Shown: piece by piece, positions 13,601-24,944 of the stretch | Layout of the letters: the number at the start of each line of letters is the position of its first letter | How positions within the stretch are numbered: the first letter of the stretch is position 1 | DNA from: Lycium barbarum | Lineage: Eukaryota; Streptophyta; Magnoliopsida; Solanales; Solanaceae | NCBI RefSeq assembly: GCF_019175385.1 | Contig: NC_083342.1 | Coordinates: forward strand, 119,784,376 to 119,848,375 | Reading direction: 5' to 3' | Length of the DNA stretch: 64,000 bases | Notes under the pieces: model-generated | What the model was told of the DNA's origin: nothing | Database searches by the model: none | The model's input: the letters and a program-made list of their open reading frames with translations, nothing else | Translations under genes and position numbers: made by a program

Positions 13601-13645
13601 GAGCATAGTGGTAGAGGCTGAAAATGAAGATGCCATTGAGTCCAT
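4693..13645 (-). CDS. APP2: Chloroplast-type Xaa-Pro aminopeptidase P (peptidase M24B), complete 13-exon gene
   Basis: The enzyme removes an N-terminal residue preceding proline and needs two metal ions. Exons, 5' to 3' on the minus strand: 13307-13645, 12494-12619, 12234-12353, 11358-11633, 10601-10773, 9997-10251, 9247-9398, 7570-7760, 6660-6768, 6414-6568, 5485-5577, 4842-4922 and 4693-4764. They splice to 2142 nt, or 713 residues, the expected size for plant plastid APP2. All borders are GT-AG and phases match. The first ~70 residues are Ser-, Arg- and His-rich with few acidic residues, like a plastid transit peptide; the creatinase-N domain begins at KLRAIREIF. Metal ligands in the C-terminal pita-bread domain are D510 (LLDSGGQ), D521 (TTDITRT), H584 (GTGHGVG), E618 (SNEPGYY) and E632 (GIRIE). 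Their spacing (11, 63, 34, 14) equals that of human XPNPEP1, so the enzyme should be active. The start codon is the first ATG before the transit peptide. Introns contain a Stowaway element and two short RTE-LINE copies. Confidence 0.96.
6001..6104 (-). mobile_element. 104-bp 5'-truncated RTE-LINE 3' end with 18-bp target duplication
   Basis: It is flanked by GGTTCCAAAAGAAAATAA at 5983-6000 and 6105-6122. On the minus strand it ends in TTGTTGTTG and matches the 3' tail of the RTE LINE in the AXR4 intron (GTGGGGTCTGGGGAGGGTAG region). It lies in an APP2 intron. The exact flanking duplication shows a retrotransposition event although only ~100 nt were copied. Confidence 0.85.
6201..6286. repeat. 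38-bp tandem duplication
   Basis: The unit starting GAAGCTGTATAGAGAACTTT occurs at 6201 and 6239, with the start of a third at 6277. It lies in an APP2 intron, next to a short LINE insertion. Confidence 0.85.
7152..7173. repeat. Poly-G microsatellite
   Basis: A run of 22 G residues lies in an APP2 intron. The exact length may be affected by sequencing error. Confidence 0.9.
8380..8667. mobile_element. Stowaway MITE (Tc1/mariner type), 288 bp
   Basis: The left end is CTCCCTATGTCCAACTATCA. The right end, read inverted, is CTCCCTCCATCCCAAACTGA. Both ends are flanked by TA (8378-8379 and 8668-8669), the expected target duplication. There is no coding capacity. It lies in the APP2 intron between exons 7 and 8. 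Confidence 0.85.
8833..8967 (-). mobile_element. 135-bp 5'-truncated RTE-LINE 3' end with 18-bp target duplication
   Basis: It is flanked by AAAACGTCAACAGAAATA at 8815-8832 and 8968-8985. It shares the GTGGGGTCTGGGGAGGGT core and the CAACAACAAC end (the 3' end on the minus strand) with the copies at 6001 and 18086. Its 5' end extends about 30 nt further than the copy at 6001, as expected for variable LINE 5' truncation. Confidence 0.86.
9399..9996. other. APP2 intron with a purine-rich stretch
   Basis: The segment at about 9690-9905 is rich in GGAGG/GAGGA on the plus strand. It does not match an element I recognise, and the short ORF at 9578-9826 has no domain. Confidence 0.35.
12070..12150 (-). 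mobile_element. Short SINE/RTE-like 3' tail (Au-SINE-like)
   Basis: Read on the minus strand it contains GCCGACCTCAACTTGTTTGA followed by GAGACTGAGGCTTGGTGTTGTTGTT-like sequence. This is the conserved 3' end shared by plant Au-type SINEs and some RTE LINEs. I see no clear flanking duplication and no tRNA-like head, so it is a truncated copy at best. It lies in an APP2 intron. Confidence 0.5.
13221..13236. repeat. Poly-C run in APP2 intron 1
   Basis: Sixteen C residues followed by a C/A-rich stretch. The long minus-strand ORF that runs through here (13198-13761) is an out-of-frame shadow of APP2 exon 1. Confidence 0.85.
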
Positions 13646-13852
13646 TTAGAGAGAAAGAGAGAATATTGGAGTTTGAGAAAAGAGCTGAAGAAGAAGAAAA
13701 AGGATAATAATATGGGACAGAGTTGTCCAAAGCTAGAAGGAAATCTTAGCTTGAGACACACTTTTGTCTGACTATTTTGTCACGAAAGTACTTTTGAGTT
13801 TCGACAAGTAATCCTCCCTCCAGGTTATCCACTTTAGATTTTACCCGCCATC

Positions 13853-14036
13853 GGGGTCGTTTGGTAGAAGGTCGCTGGCATATTTCAGCACTAATTTTTA
13901 TACTTATATCAAATATGATATAAAAATTAGTGTTGAAATATCTCAACTTATGGTATAAAATAATCTCAATAGATGGGATAAATTAGTTCTGAAATTATAA
14001 TCCCGGGATAATTTCGACTATCTACCAGACGGCCCC
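13853..14036. mobile_element. 184-bp TIR MITE
   Basis: The left end is GGGGTCGTTTGGTAGAAGGT. The right end read inverted is GGGGCCGTCTGGTAGATAGT. The middle is an AT-rich near-palindrome around ATATCAAATATGATAT. There is no coding capacity and I could not settle the target duplication, so the superfamily is open. It lies about 200 bp upstream of the APP2 start. Confidence 0.7.
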
Positions 14037-14918
14037 TTAAGAAATACTCTTCCATCACATAATAAGTACAGTATTATCTTAGCCAAAAATACTCATATAA
14101 CAAATAATAATGTAATGCAAAGTTTATCAAATTACCCTTATATAATAAAAATAAATTATTTTTATCTTTTAATTAGAGCATGCACAAGAAGTAAACCTTT
14201 TCACATTGAAAATTCAATATTACCAAGTTACTATGTGATTTTTTCAATTGTCATTTAGATGTTACTTTATTATTTAAGGGTAACTAATCAAGTTATGTCT
14301 TGATTTCCTAAGGTGAAACTTATTATGGGATAAATTTTTTTGACTAAGGTGATATTTATTATGAGACGGAGGGAGTGATAAATTAAGTCCATAATTTATC
14401 AATGTACCCATATTAACTGGTGCATATTTTTATTGGATTTGAAAAATAATTTGAAGTGAATATTTAATACTACGAGTAAAATAGGAAAAAAGAAATTATC
14501 TTCTCTTAATATGCTAAAAGTGATAAATAAAAGTAAAAAATTATTTTTAAAATACAGAATAAGTAAAAGTGAACAGAGAGTAGTAGATTTTTGGCCAAAC
14601 ATTATCAAGATTCAGTTAATAGTTCTTCTATAAATAAAAAATTGATTTAAATATTTATTATGAAATTTTTAGTTATTTTTTGTCTTTATTTAATACTAAA
14701 GTATTAAAAATAAACTATATATTAAAGTTTTTAATCAATATATTTTAATATAGTTAAACTAAAGCAATAACATTCAATACCTGGTACGATTACATTTTTT
14801 AAATTCTGAATTAAGTACACCAAACATATATCATACACTATTAAAAATCTCTTGCAAGAGCGCGAGTTGAGATGGTAGAACAAAAAAATTAAAAAAAATA
14901 AGGAGAGAGTTGTATTTA

Positions 14919-15180
14919 GAGCCCGTTTGGATTAGTTTATAAGTTGCTTATAAGCTGTTTTCAGTTTTTTTGAGTGTTTGACTGGCCAGCTTAAAGTCAT
15001 TTTGTGCTTAAAATAAGCTCAAAAAAATAATTGGGTCTATTTGACTTAGTTTATCTAAAACAGCTTATAAGCGGAAAATAACTTATAAGCCAAAAAAAAT
15101 AAGTTAGACTACCCCAACTTATTTTTTTTAGCTTATAAGCTGTTTGCAGCTTATAGGCATAAGCCCATCCAAAAAGGCTC
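14919..15180. mobile_element. hAT-like MITE, GAGCCCGTTTGG family
   Basis: It begins GAGCCCGTTTGGATTAGTTT. Read inverted, the right end begins GAGCCTTTTTGGATGGGCTT. The interior repeats the motif GCTTATAAGC in both orientations, so it can fold into a long hairpin. Related copies are at 15729, 22350 (split) and 51559. The target duplication is not clear. Confidence 0.75.
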
Positions 15181-15728
15181 TTAGGTAAAAACTTATCCAA
15201 GTTTACATCAAACAAAGCAATTTAACTTTGGTAGATAAAAATTAAAGTTAGAATGCAAATTACTTATTTATGATTAAGGATAAGTGTGTATATGTATCTT
15301 GCATTTATTAGTTTGATATAAATATCAAGTGTTAGAAGATGCGACTTTTAATAAATATACTTTTTTTCATTAAAAAAAATTCTCGTTTAGATAAAACTTA
15401 TCTTGTTTTCACTTATTAAAAGGATTTGAAATTTATAACCTCGCTACTAAGTATATGAGAAAATTTGTTTCTATTGCTAAAAAATAGATATTTTTTTCTC
15501 AAACACCTTATATCATGACAAACATTTTTAATATTTTTAACTTTTAAGAAATTTGGTTTAACGGACTACTGAATATCTTAGGAATCCAAGAAGAAAAATA
15601 CTTACTTAACTCTCAAAAAAATTGGCCAATAGAGACTACAGATATTTTACCTCAAAAGTCAAAGGTATACAAAAAATATATCTTAGAGGCGTGCGAAGTG
15701 AAAGGTACGAAACCTGTTAGGACATTGA

Positions 15729-15942
15729 GAGCACGTTTGGATTGGCTTATGTCTATAAGCTGAAAAAATAAGTTAGGGTGGTCTAACTTATTTTTTTTAA
15801 TTACGTTAGATAAGTTAAGTCAAATGAGCTCAATTATTTTTTAAGCTTATTTTAAATACAAAATAACTTTAAACTGATCAATCAAACACTCAAAAAAGCT
15901 GAAAACAATTTATAAGTAGCTTATAAGCCAATCCGTTTACTC
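15729..15942. mobile_element. hAT-like MITE, GAGCCCGTTTGG family
   Basis: The left end is GAGCACGTTTGGATTGGCTT. The right end read inverted is AGAGTAAACGGATTGGCTTA. It has the same GCTTATAAGC-rich interior as the copy at 14919. It lies within 300 bp upstream of the AXR4 start codon, next to the putative TATA box. Confidence 0.7.
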
Positions 15943-15965
15943 TGAGTGAGTACTTACTAGAGTAC

Positions 15966-15972
15966 TATAAAA
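15966..15972 (+). promoter_or_regulatory. Putative TATA box of AXR4
   Basis: TATAAAA lies about 250 bp upstream of the AXR4 ATG, directly after the end of a MITE. It is followed by a T-rich and then CT-rich leader. Position and sequence fit a TATA box, but no transcript data support it. Confidence 0.4.
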
Positions 15973-16216
15973 TGGAAGTATTTATCTTTTTTTTTCTTTT
16001 TGAAATTAGAAACCAAATTGCACTGAAGATACCCCATTTCTCTTTTAAGGTGTGTCAGTCTCTCCATTATTCTTCACCTGATTTGCCATTATACTCCATA
16101 TTTTGAAATCAAAAAGCTGCTTTTTACACCTATCACACCACCCCTTTTACTTTTCCCTCACACTTGTTGATCTCCATTTGCAAATCTTGAATTCTACTCA
16201 GCTCTACTCATCAACA

Positions 16217-19200
16217 ATGGCAATCATAACTGAAGAACCAGACTCACCAACTCCAGTAAAGAAACAACAAAACCCCCTTAAACCCACTTCAAGAACTCCT
16301 CAATCAACAAGCCCAAAACCCACCAAACCAACAACAACAAATCCATTTCATTTTTGGTTCTATTTTACTCTTTCAGTCTCTCTTATAACCCTCATATTCA
16401 TGATTCTCACTTCTTTATACCCACAAGATCCTAAAACATGGTTCCTTAGTTTGCCCTTTAATCTAAGGCAACACTACTCTAAAGGGAGAAATATCAAAGT
16501 TCAAACTACTCCTAATCAGCCACAAATTGAAGTTTTTGCTATTCAAGAAGGACCCTCAAAGTCTTCTGATCATGTACTTATTTTACATGGACTAGGTTGT
16601 AGTTCTTTTGCTTTTCAAAAAGTCGTCAACTTTTTGGGTGTTAGAGGTGTTCATACTGTTGCTATTGATCTACCTGGTTCCGGTTTTTCGGATAAGACCG
16701 TAGTTGTTGAGGAAGAGTATGTGGATGATGGGGTTGTAAGGAGGTTTAAGGATATGTATAATGAAATTCAAGAAAAGGGTGTTTTTTGGGGGTTTGATCA
16801 GCTTGTTGAGCAGGGATATGTGAACTATGAGGAAAACAAAATCAGGGTTTCGAAAAGAAATGTCGTTAAGGCTGTTGATTTGGGTCCTGAAGAGATTGGA
16901 AAGGTGTTAGGACAAGTGATTGATACAATGGGGTTGTCGCCTGTGGATTTGGTTTTGCATGATTCTGCATTGGGTTTGAGTGCTAATTGGATTTCGGAGA
17001 ACCGGGGATTGTTTAGAAGTGTGGTGGTTCTAGATGGTGCGCCGAGTGGAACAGCATTGCCTTTATGCGTGTTGGAAATGCCAGTGGTAAGGGATGTTGT
17101 TTTGGGATTTGGATTTGCTTTTAGGAGACTACTTGGAAAGTGCTGTTCGAGATCGGTTGGTAGCTTGGAGGCTGAGGGTCATAGGATTCTTTTGAAGGGA
17201 AGGGATGGAAGAAAAGCTGTTGTAGGGATGGGGAAGAACCTGAATTGTAGTTTTGATTTGAATGAATGGGCTGCTTTAGATGGGGTGAAAGGGCTACCAA
17301 TGCAAGTAATTTGGTCTGATGCCTTGTCCAAAGAGTGGACCGAGGAGGGACGACAAGTTGCTGATTCAATCCCACAGGCGAAATTTGTCTCTCATTCCGG
17401 TGGGAGATGGCCCCAGGTGAGGATCTTGAACACATATATTCGTTTTTATTTGTCTGAAAATGCTAATTCCTATAAGTTTGAATCTGTTTAGGTGGGTATC
17501 AAAGATATATGCCCTCCAATGATACTGTTTTAAATTGCTGCCTGCTTGATGTACTAAAAGTCATAGGTTCTAGTTAATATGCCATTATGAGGTGGAAGGT
17601 TAGACATGTGTGATAGTTTTATTTCTCATTTACATGCTAAAGCAAATAGTTTTATCTTGAAAATTCTGATGAGACAGCGCCATAAAGCAGTTGAATAATA
17701 ATGCCAAACAATTTTCAGCTGGTGAAGATCAGTTACTTCAATATTTCTTAGACTTCGAACTCTAGAAGAAAACTTAAAATATTGAAATCGTGTCTTGGGG
17801 CCAGATGACTAAAGCAGATTACAGATATGTAAGCATTAAAAGGTCCTTTTTGTTTCACTTTTACTTTTTGTGTGATGAAAGCAGCTGGACGACCTGGATA
17901 GATGATTCTGGATGACTCAGGATTGAGTCATACACAAAACGGTACTTCTTTCACCTACTTGATGCTTATTAATAAAAATTTTGAATTATGACAAGAGAAA
18001 GACCTAAATCTTTTTATGAAGTAAGGAGTTCCGTTAATGGCATCAAGCAGATGCAAGGAAAAAAAGACCTTAATTACTAACTGAATTACAACAACAACAT
18101 ACCCAGTGAATCCCACAACGTGGGATCTGGGGAGGGTAGAGTGTACGCAGACCTTACCCCCACCTTAGATAGGGAGGCTGTTTCCGGAAGACCCTCGGCT
18201 CAAGAAAAAGCATAAGAAAGGTCAGATACGGGCAAACAAATCAAAGCAATTATGAAAATGGAAACAATGAAAGTAAAAGTAAATAAGCCATTATAAACCA
18301 ACAGATACTCGCAGAAACCAAGAGACAAGAAACTATAGAGCAACATAACTACTCGTAAGAAAGGATAAACGCGACTATCTACTAGCCTTCTACTCTAATA
18401 TGAGTCCTTCATACCCTCCTATCTAAGGTCATGTTCTCGGTAAGCAGGAAATGCGCCATGCCTATCTAATCACTTCCCCCCAATACTTCTTCGGCCTACC
18501 TCTACCTCTTCTGAAACCGTCATTGGCCAACCTCTCGCACCTCCGCACTGGGGCATTTGGATCTCTCCGCATCACATGCCCAAACCATCTCAGCCTCGCT
18601 TCCCGCATCTTGTCTTCCACTGAGGCTATTCCAACCTTGTCTCGGATGACTTCATTCCTAATCCTATCGCTCCTAGTGTGCCCACATATCCATCGCAGCA
18701 TTCTCATTTCTGCCACTTTCATTTTCTGAACATGAGATTTCTTGACTGGCCAACACTCCGCCCCATACAACATAGTTGGTCTAACCACCACTTTGTAGAA
18801 CTTGCCTTTAAGTTTCGGTGGCACCTTCTTGTCACACAACACTCCGGAGGCAAGCCTCCATTTCATCCACCCTGCACCAATACGGTGTGTGACGTCATCA
18901 TCAATCTCCCCATTTCCTTGTATAATAGACCCAAGATACTTGAAACTATCTTTCTTCTGTATGACTTGGGTGCCAAGCTTCACTTTCACGTCAGCCTCAT
19001 GCACTATATCACTGAACTTGCACTCCAAGTACTCTGTCTTGGTCCTACTCAACTTGAACCCTTTAGACTCCAGAGTTTGTTTTCAAACCTCCAGCTTAGC
19101 GTTAACCCCGCGAGACTCGTCAATCAGGACTATGTCATCCGCAAATAACATACACCATGACACCTCACCTTGAATTTGCCGCGTCAATCCATCGATCACC

Positions 19201-21373
19201 AAAGAGAATAAAAATGAGCTAAGAGCTGATCCCTGGTGCAACCCCATCACCACTGGGAAGTGCTCTGAGTCTCCTCCCGTAGTCCTTACCCTGGTCTTGG
19301 CCCCATCATACATGTCCTTGATCGCCCTAATGTACGCCACAGGTATACCTCTAGCCTCCAAGCATCACCATAGAACCTCTCTCGGCACTTTGTCATATGC
19401 CTTTTCTAGGTCTATGAATACCATGTGCAAGTCCCTCTTCCTCTCCCTATATTGCTTCACTAGTCTCCGTACAAGATGAATAGCTTCTGTAGTTGAGCGC
19501 CTGGCATGAATCCGAACTGGTTCTCTGAGATAGACACGCCTCTCCTCACCCTCATCTCCACCATCCTTTCCCACACTTTCATAGTGTGGCTTAGCAGCTT
19601 GATCCCTCTGTAATTGTTGCAACTTTAAATGTCGCCCTTGTTCTTGTACAATGGAATCATTGTACTGCATCGCCATTCTTCGGGCATCTTAGCCGTCTTA
19701 AAGATGGCATTAAAGAGTCGAGTCAACCACTCTAAACCTGCCCTGCCTGCAGTCTTCCAAAATTCCCCAGGAATCTCATCGGGCCCGGTCGCTATTCCCC
19801 TACTCATCCTACGAACAACACCCTTAACTTCCTCAACCTTTATACTCCTACAATATCCAAAATCACGACACCTCTCGGAGTACTCCAAATCTCCCAATAC
19901 AATATCTTTGTCCCCTCCGGCGTTCAAGAGTTTGTGAAAGTATGACTGTCATCTCCGTCTAATGAGAGCGTCCTCCACTAGTACCCTGCCATCCTCGTCC
20001 TTGATGCACTTCACCTTATCCAAGTCACGCGCCCTCCTCTCCCTCGCCTTGGCTAGTCTGTACAACTTCTTATCCCCTAACTGGATGATGTGCTATATTT
20101 CCCCTAGTCGAATAACGGAATAAATTAAACCATAGGGGCTCATGCCTTGAAGCTGAATCCTCCTTGATTCTAGAACTGTGTTTGATCATGCCGTCCTTAG
20201 TTAATATCGCGATGTTATTCATGCTGTAATAACCGACTCTGTTCTCCGTTCATTTAATTGCATAATCTGTTTGTCATATCACTGTAGTTAGTCTCTAATT
20301 TAAAAACTAAAGTTCATAATTTGGCGTACATGGCCGCTCTCTCACGGATGTATTCCAGTCACACTTGCTTAATGTTTTGCAGTTTCCCCTTGCAATCTAC
20401 AGCAGACATGGTTTACTAACAAAAAAGAAAAGGAAATTGGTGATTCTGTACTTTAGTCCCTTAATGGTAGTCTTGAATGGTGATAGTCCATCCAACCTCA
20501 TTAGCAGATCAATTCATGAATACTTGGAATGTACATGAAAGGCAGGCAGATACTCTTTATGAATTTAACAGTCTCCCTTCATAGTTGGACATGGTGTCCA
20601 CCTGATAAGTTGGGAAGGCCGAGCTTTAAACTTTCCAAAATAATGGGCTGTCGGTCCTGGATGACATTGTTTGAAGAATTTAAGTCTTTCCTCTATAGTC
20701 GCCTTTTATATCCACTCAGTGACTGTCTATCTTATATGCCTGTCTGGAAGGAGGGGTTGGGTAATGATCAGGATGCGCGTTTCTTGTTTCTACCTGATCA
20801 GAAATAAAAGAGCAGCCTTGTCTGTTGGTGTAGTAGTTTGCCTAGACTATCTCTTAGATGCTTGTTTGGTATGGCTTCAGTTGCAAGCTGTGAAGAACGG
20901 GATGCTCTGTTTGTTTACTCATGCAAAGGAACTTGAATAATTTTCAGTAGCTTTTCTTTACTTGATTTATATGTATTCCTCTTAATAGCTAAGGCTCGCC
21001 ATTTTTTTCTTTGAAGTTGCAATTGCACTGATGTACAACACATGCTGTGGGGACACTTTCTCAACAAAAATAAAATTCACTTAAGTATCTATGTATTTTG
21101 AAGATGATCTAGAACATTGTTTTTGCTGATTTTTAGGAGCATAATTCTGAGGAGATAGCTGAAAGTATCTATCAATTTGTTTCCTCCTTGCCGAAGTCTG
21201 TGAAACAAACTGAAGAAGAACCTGTACCTGAACATGTCCAGAAAATGTTTGATGAAGCGCAGAGTGGTGATCACCACCATCACCACCACGACGGTCATGA
21301 TGAGCATGGCCATGGACATGCTCATGCCGGATATATGGATGCATATGGGCTTGGTCAGGGGTGGGCCATGTGA
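16217..21373 (+). CDS. AXR4: AXR4-like protein (alpha/beta-hydrolase fold, auxin influx carrier trafficking), two exons
   Basis: In Arabidopsis AXR4 is an ER membrane protein needed for correct plasma-membrane delivery of the auxin influx carrier AUX1. Exon 1 is 16217-17416 and exon 2 is 21137-21373; the splice (CAG/GTGAGG ... TTTTTAG/GAG) is phase 0 and gives 478 residues, about the family length. A Pro/Thr-rich cytosolic start is followed by one membrane helix at about residues 45-68. The hydrolase fold has HGLG at 124-127 and a nucleophile-elbow position HDSALG around S250; both elbow glycines of the classic GxSxG are absent, so catalysis is doubtful. The C-terminal 78 residues carry 11 histidines within residues 446-463. 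The start is MAIITEEP; an upstream in-frame ATG at 16103 would add 38 residues without family support. The 3.7-kb intron contains an antisense RTE LINE. Confidence 0.95.
18086..20096 (-). pseudogene. 5'-truncated RTE-clade LINE with broken reverse transcriptase
   Basis: Minus-strand reading frames between 20096 and 18442 encode an RTE-type reverse transcriptase. In order they show a thumbless N-part ([17 protein letters not shown]), [55 protein letters not shown], the catalytic FADD box ([10 protein letters not shown]) and the C-terminal [10 protein letters not shown] region ending in GRGRPKKYW. In-frame stops occur after NKGDI, after PREVLW and after the FADD segment, and there is no upstream endonuclease domain, so the copy is dead on arrival. 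The 3' tail (18089-18215) ends in TTG repeats on the minus strand and is the same sequence as the short insertions at 6001, 8833 and 44506. It lies antisense within the single AXR4 intron. Confidence 0.88.
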
Positions 21374-22349
21374 TTTGCTTTCCAGAAAATGTACTGTCTT
21401 GATTGGTTTGCAAGTTTTATGACTAGACTAGATTCATACCATTAAATTCCTCTTCTTTTTTGGCCTCTAGCGGCAGTTTCATAGTGGTAACTGCCAGAGC
21501 TTTTCTGCTATCTAATTTTTGTTTTTGTACGAGTGTTGTATTATGTATCCGATCAAGTTAACAGTTATAGTAATGTAGTATCAGGTGTAGTAAGACTGAT
21601 ACTACATTTGTCTTTTTGTAAAATCTAAAATGCAATACTTGTACTTAACCACTGTGTCCAGTTTCAGCTTTTGACACTGGAGAGCGACCTTATGCCTATC
21701 TCTAATGGGATCTTTAAAGCTAATGCCTCTCTATATTTCCCAGTTTCTCTTTTTTGTTGCCGAGTAATAGACCTCCGAGACATTATTTACTCATGAATTT
21801 GGGTAAGTGGTGAAAACATGAATTAATTTACTATAGTGCTAAATATCTATATGCAAATACATGGCATGCACTTATATTGATTTGGTATGACCATCCGGTA
21901 CGAATAAGTTTTTTTGCCCGTTAAAATTTAAGAAGTTGAGACTCTAAAATAAGCAAGTTTGTCAACAAGATTAGGGAATACTGTGTGACAAATCAAGAAT
22001 TTGGCATCAATTATGCAACTAAAACAGTTTGAAGGAGAAGAGTAGAATTTGGATCGCAAACATATTTGGTGCAACACAAATCTGGTCCTTTAGGTTTATT
22101 TTTAGGAAATTTTGCAAATTAACCATTTCTTTTTACTCAAATAGCCGATTTTCTAATCATATCAAATGGCTAGCATTTTGTAATATTAGCTCACATTTCA
22201 TTGTACCGACATGATATCTGAAATTCAGATATTTCTAATCGTACTTTTTCCTTTTCCAATACATAAATTCACTCTCTCACAATTTCTCCAAACTGCACCA
22301 CGCTGTTTGAATTAGTCCACACAGGAGAAAATGATAAAAATGGTCCTTA
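21374..22349. other. Region downstream of AXR4, no gene seen
   Basis: This holds the AXR4 3' untranslated region and AT-rich sequence up to the split MITE. I found no credible ORF or known repeat. Confidence 0.6.
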
Positions 22350-23029
22350 GAGCCCGTTTGGATTGGCTTATAAGTCGCTGAAAACAGCTTAGTTTTTAGT
22401 TTTTTTGAGTGTTTGGCTGGCTAGTTTAAAGCCATTTGGGCAATTGGCGCGAATATCCTTCAAATGCGCTGGTCTTTAATTTTTGCCCCTGTAATGCGTG
22501 GTCTTTAATATTTGCCCTTCTGAGCTAAAAGATAATAAGAAAAAGACGTTACTACCCCTACCCATAACATATAAAAACCTGAAAGTCTGTAACGAACCCC
22601 AAACATCCAATTAAACCTATCCATCATTCCAACAACAAACCGTTCAATCGTTCCATTGTTCCAACATTTCACCGGAGAAATCTCCATTGATTTTGCTGCT
22701 ACAATGTCGGAAAAGGTAAATACATAATATATAGCGTTTCAATTGAACGTAATTCAACTCAATTTAATGCTTTATTAAGTTTAGATTTGTTAATATTTGA
22801 AAATAACAACAAATCATCTTCTATGAACTAAACAACTGATATTCAGTTGAGATTCAACATTGCGAATCATAATTTTACTCAACAACATAGAATTGATCAA
22901 ATTTATTGCTTTGTTCTGATTTTGATTAGTTTATACGTTCCATTTGATTAGTATACAATCCTCAATGGCTTAGACTTGAAATTACAGTAACTTCAGTTGA
23001 CAAAAAATAATCAGGCAAAGTTCTGAACA

Positions 23030-23832
23030 AGTATGCCGGAGGAGGCAGAAGTTCGCCTTGCAAAAGAACAAAGTATGCCGTTAGAGTCAAACTTTCATTT
23101 TCATAAGCAAAACATCAAGTATACAAGTGTTAAGAACTAGAAAAGTATGCCGGAGGAGACAGAAGTTCACTTTACAAAAGAACAAAGTATGCTGTTAGAG
23201 GCAAATTTCATTTTCATAAGTAAAATAAAAAAATACACAAGTGTTAACAATTAGACAAGTCTGCCGGAGGAGGCAGAAGTTCACTTTACAAAAGAACAAA
23301 GTATGCTGTTAGAGGCAAACTTTCATTTTCATAAGCAAACCATCAAGTATACAAGTGTTAAGAACTAAAAAAGTATGCCGGAGGAGGCAGAAGTTCACTT
23401 TACAAAAGAACAAAGTATGCTGTTAGAGGCAACTTTCGTTTTCATAAGCAAAATAAAAAAGTACACAAGTGTTACGAATTAGACAAGTCGGCCGAAAGAG
23501 GCAGAAGTTCACTTTACAAAAGAACAAAGTATGCTGTTAGAGGCAAACTTTCATTTTCATAAGCAAAACATCAAATATACAAGTGTTAAGAACTAGAAAA
23601 GTATGCCGGAGGAGGCAGAAGTTCACTTTACAAAAGAACAAAGTATGCTGTTAGAGGTAACTTTCATTTTCATAAGCAAAATAAAAAAGTACACAAGTGT
23701 TAAGAATTAGACAAGTCTGCCGGAGGAGGCAGAAGTTTAATTTACAAAAGAACAAAGTATGCTGTTAGAGGCAAACTTTCATTTTCATGAGCAAAACAAA
23801 AGTTTACGCAAGTGTTAAGAACTAGAAAAGTC
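23030..23832 (+). repeat. Tandem array A inside the Mutator-like dimer (7 units of ~114 bp)
   Basis: Seven units each begin near ATGCCGGAGGAGGCAGAAGT and end near GTGTTAAGAACTAGAAAAGT. The better-preserved units read MPEEAEVHFTKEQSMLLEA on the plus strand. Units differ by a few substitutions and 1-2 bp indels, so the frame is mostly not continuous. Confidence 0.85.
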
Positions 23833-24944
23833 AGTAAGTAAACTTCAAAGATTTAACAAAGAGAAAACCAAAGCGCATATCAAAATCAACAAAAACATAT
23901 TACGACATTCACAATACGACATTCAAAAAACCAAAATATATACATGGGGAACGAAACTAAAGTTCAAAAAATCATACAGACACTTTAACAAAACACTATA
24001 ATTTTAAATAATAAAGGATCAATTAAATATAAAAAACGACGAAGACAAAGATATCAATTCAACAAACAACAATTTAACATAAAAACAAATATTGAAACGA
24101 GCAAAAGATTCAAATTCGTACCTAAATTTTAGAACAGATAAGACAGACACAAAACAGAGGAGGAACGAAGAAGCAAAAAAAGAAAAGAAAAGGGCAAATG
24201 ACGAAATACAAAGGTTTTAATGGGGTAAGGGTAATTTCGTCAAAAAACTTTCATTAAACAGGCGGCAGGGGCAAAAATTAAAGAAAGCATAAAGGAGGGG
24301 CAAAATATAAAGACGAGCCAAAAAGAAGGGCACTCTGCGCAAAAAAAAGGGCAATTCGCGCGAATGCCCTTCAAATGCGTTGGTCTTTAATTTTTGCCCC
24401 CGCAATGCGTGGTCTTTAATATTTGCCCTTCTAAGCTAAAAAATATACGAAAAGACGTTACTACCCCTACCCATCACATATAAAAACCTGAAAGTCTGTA
24501 ACGAACCCCAAACATCCAATTAAACCTATCCATCATTCCAACAACAAACCTTTCAATCGTTCCATCGTTCCAACATTTCACCGGAGAAATCTCCATTGAT
24601 TTTGCTGCTACAACATCGGAAAAGATAAATACATAATATATAGCGTTTCAATTGAACGTAATTCAACTCAATTTGATGCTTTATTAAGTTTAGATTTGTT
24701 AATATTTGAAAATAACAACAAATCATCTTCTATGAACTAAACAACTGATATTCAGTTGTGATTCAACATTGCGAATCATAATTTTACTCAACAACATAGA
24801 ATTGATCAAATTTATTGCTTTGTTCTGATTTTGATTAGTTTATACGTTCCATTTGATTAGTATACAATGCTCAATGACTTAGACTTGAAATTATAGTAAC
24901 TTCAATTGACAAAAAATAATCAGGCAAAGTTCTGAACAAGTATG

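Larger units (their letters stand above)
13646..16216. other. Divergent promoter region between APP2 and AXR4, loaded with MITEs
   Basis: The 2.57 kb between the two start codons hold the 5' regions of both genes. APP2's lies just above 13645 and AXR4's just below 16217. Three MITE-type elements (13853-14036, 14919-15180, 15729-15942) and a lone Stowaway-like end (GACGGAGGGAGTG near 14365) fill much of the rest. The sequence is very AT-rich and I see no gene. Confidence 0.7.

Noticed and set aside
13198..13761. 187- and 96-codon minus-strand ORFs
   Set aside because: They overlap APP2 exon 1 in other frames; the 120-codon frame with the transit peptide and the KLRAIREIF segment is the real one.
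18451..19173. Plus-strand ORFs of 92-156 codons in the AXR4 intron
   Set aside because: They are antisense shadows of the RTE reverse transcriptase, which has clear motifs on the minus strand.
21081..21413. His-rich minus-strand ORF opposite AXR4 exon 2
   Set aside because: It is a shadow caused by the CAC/ATG-rich histidine tail of AXR4.
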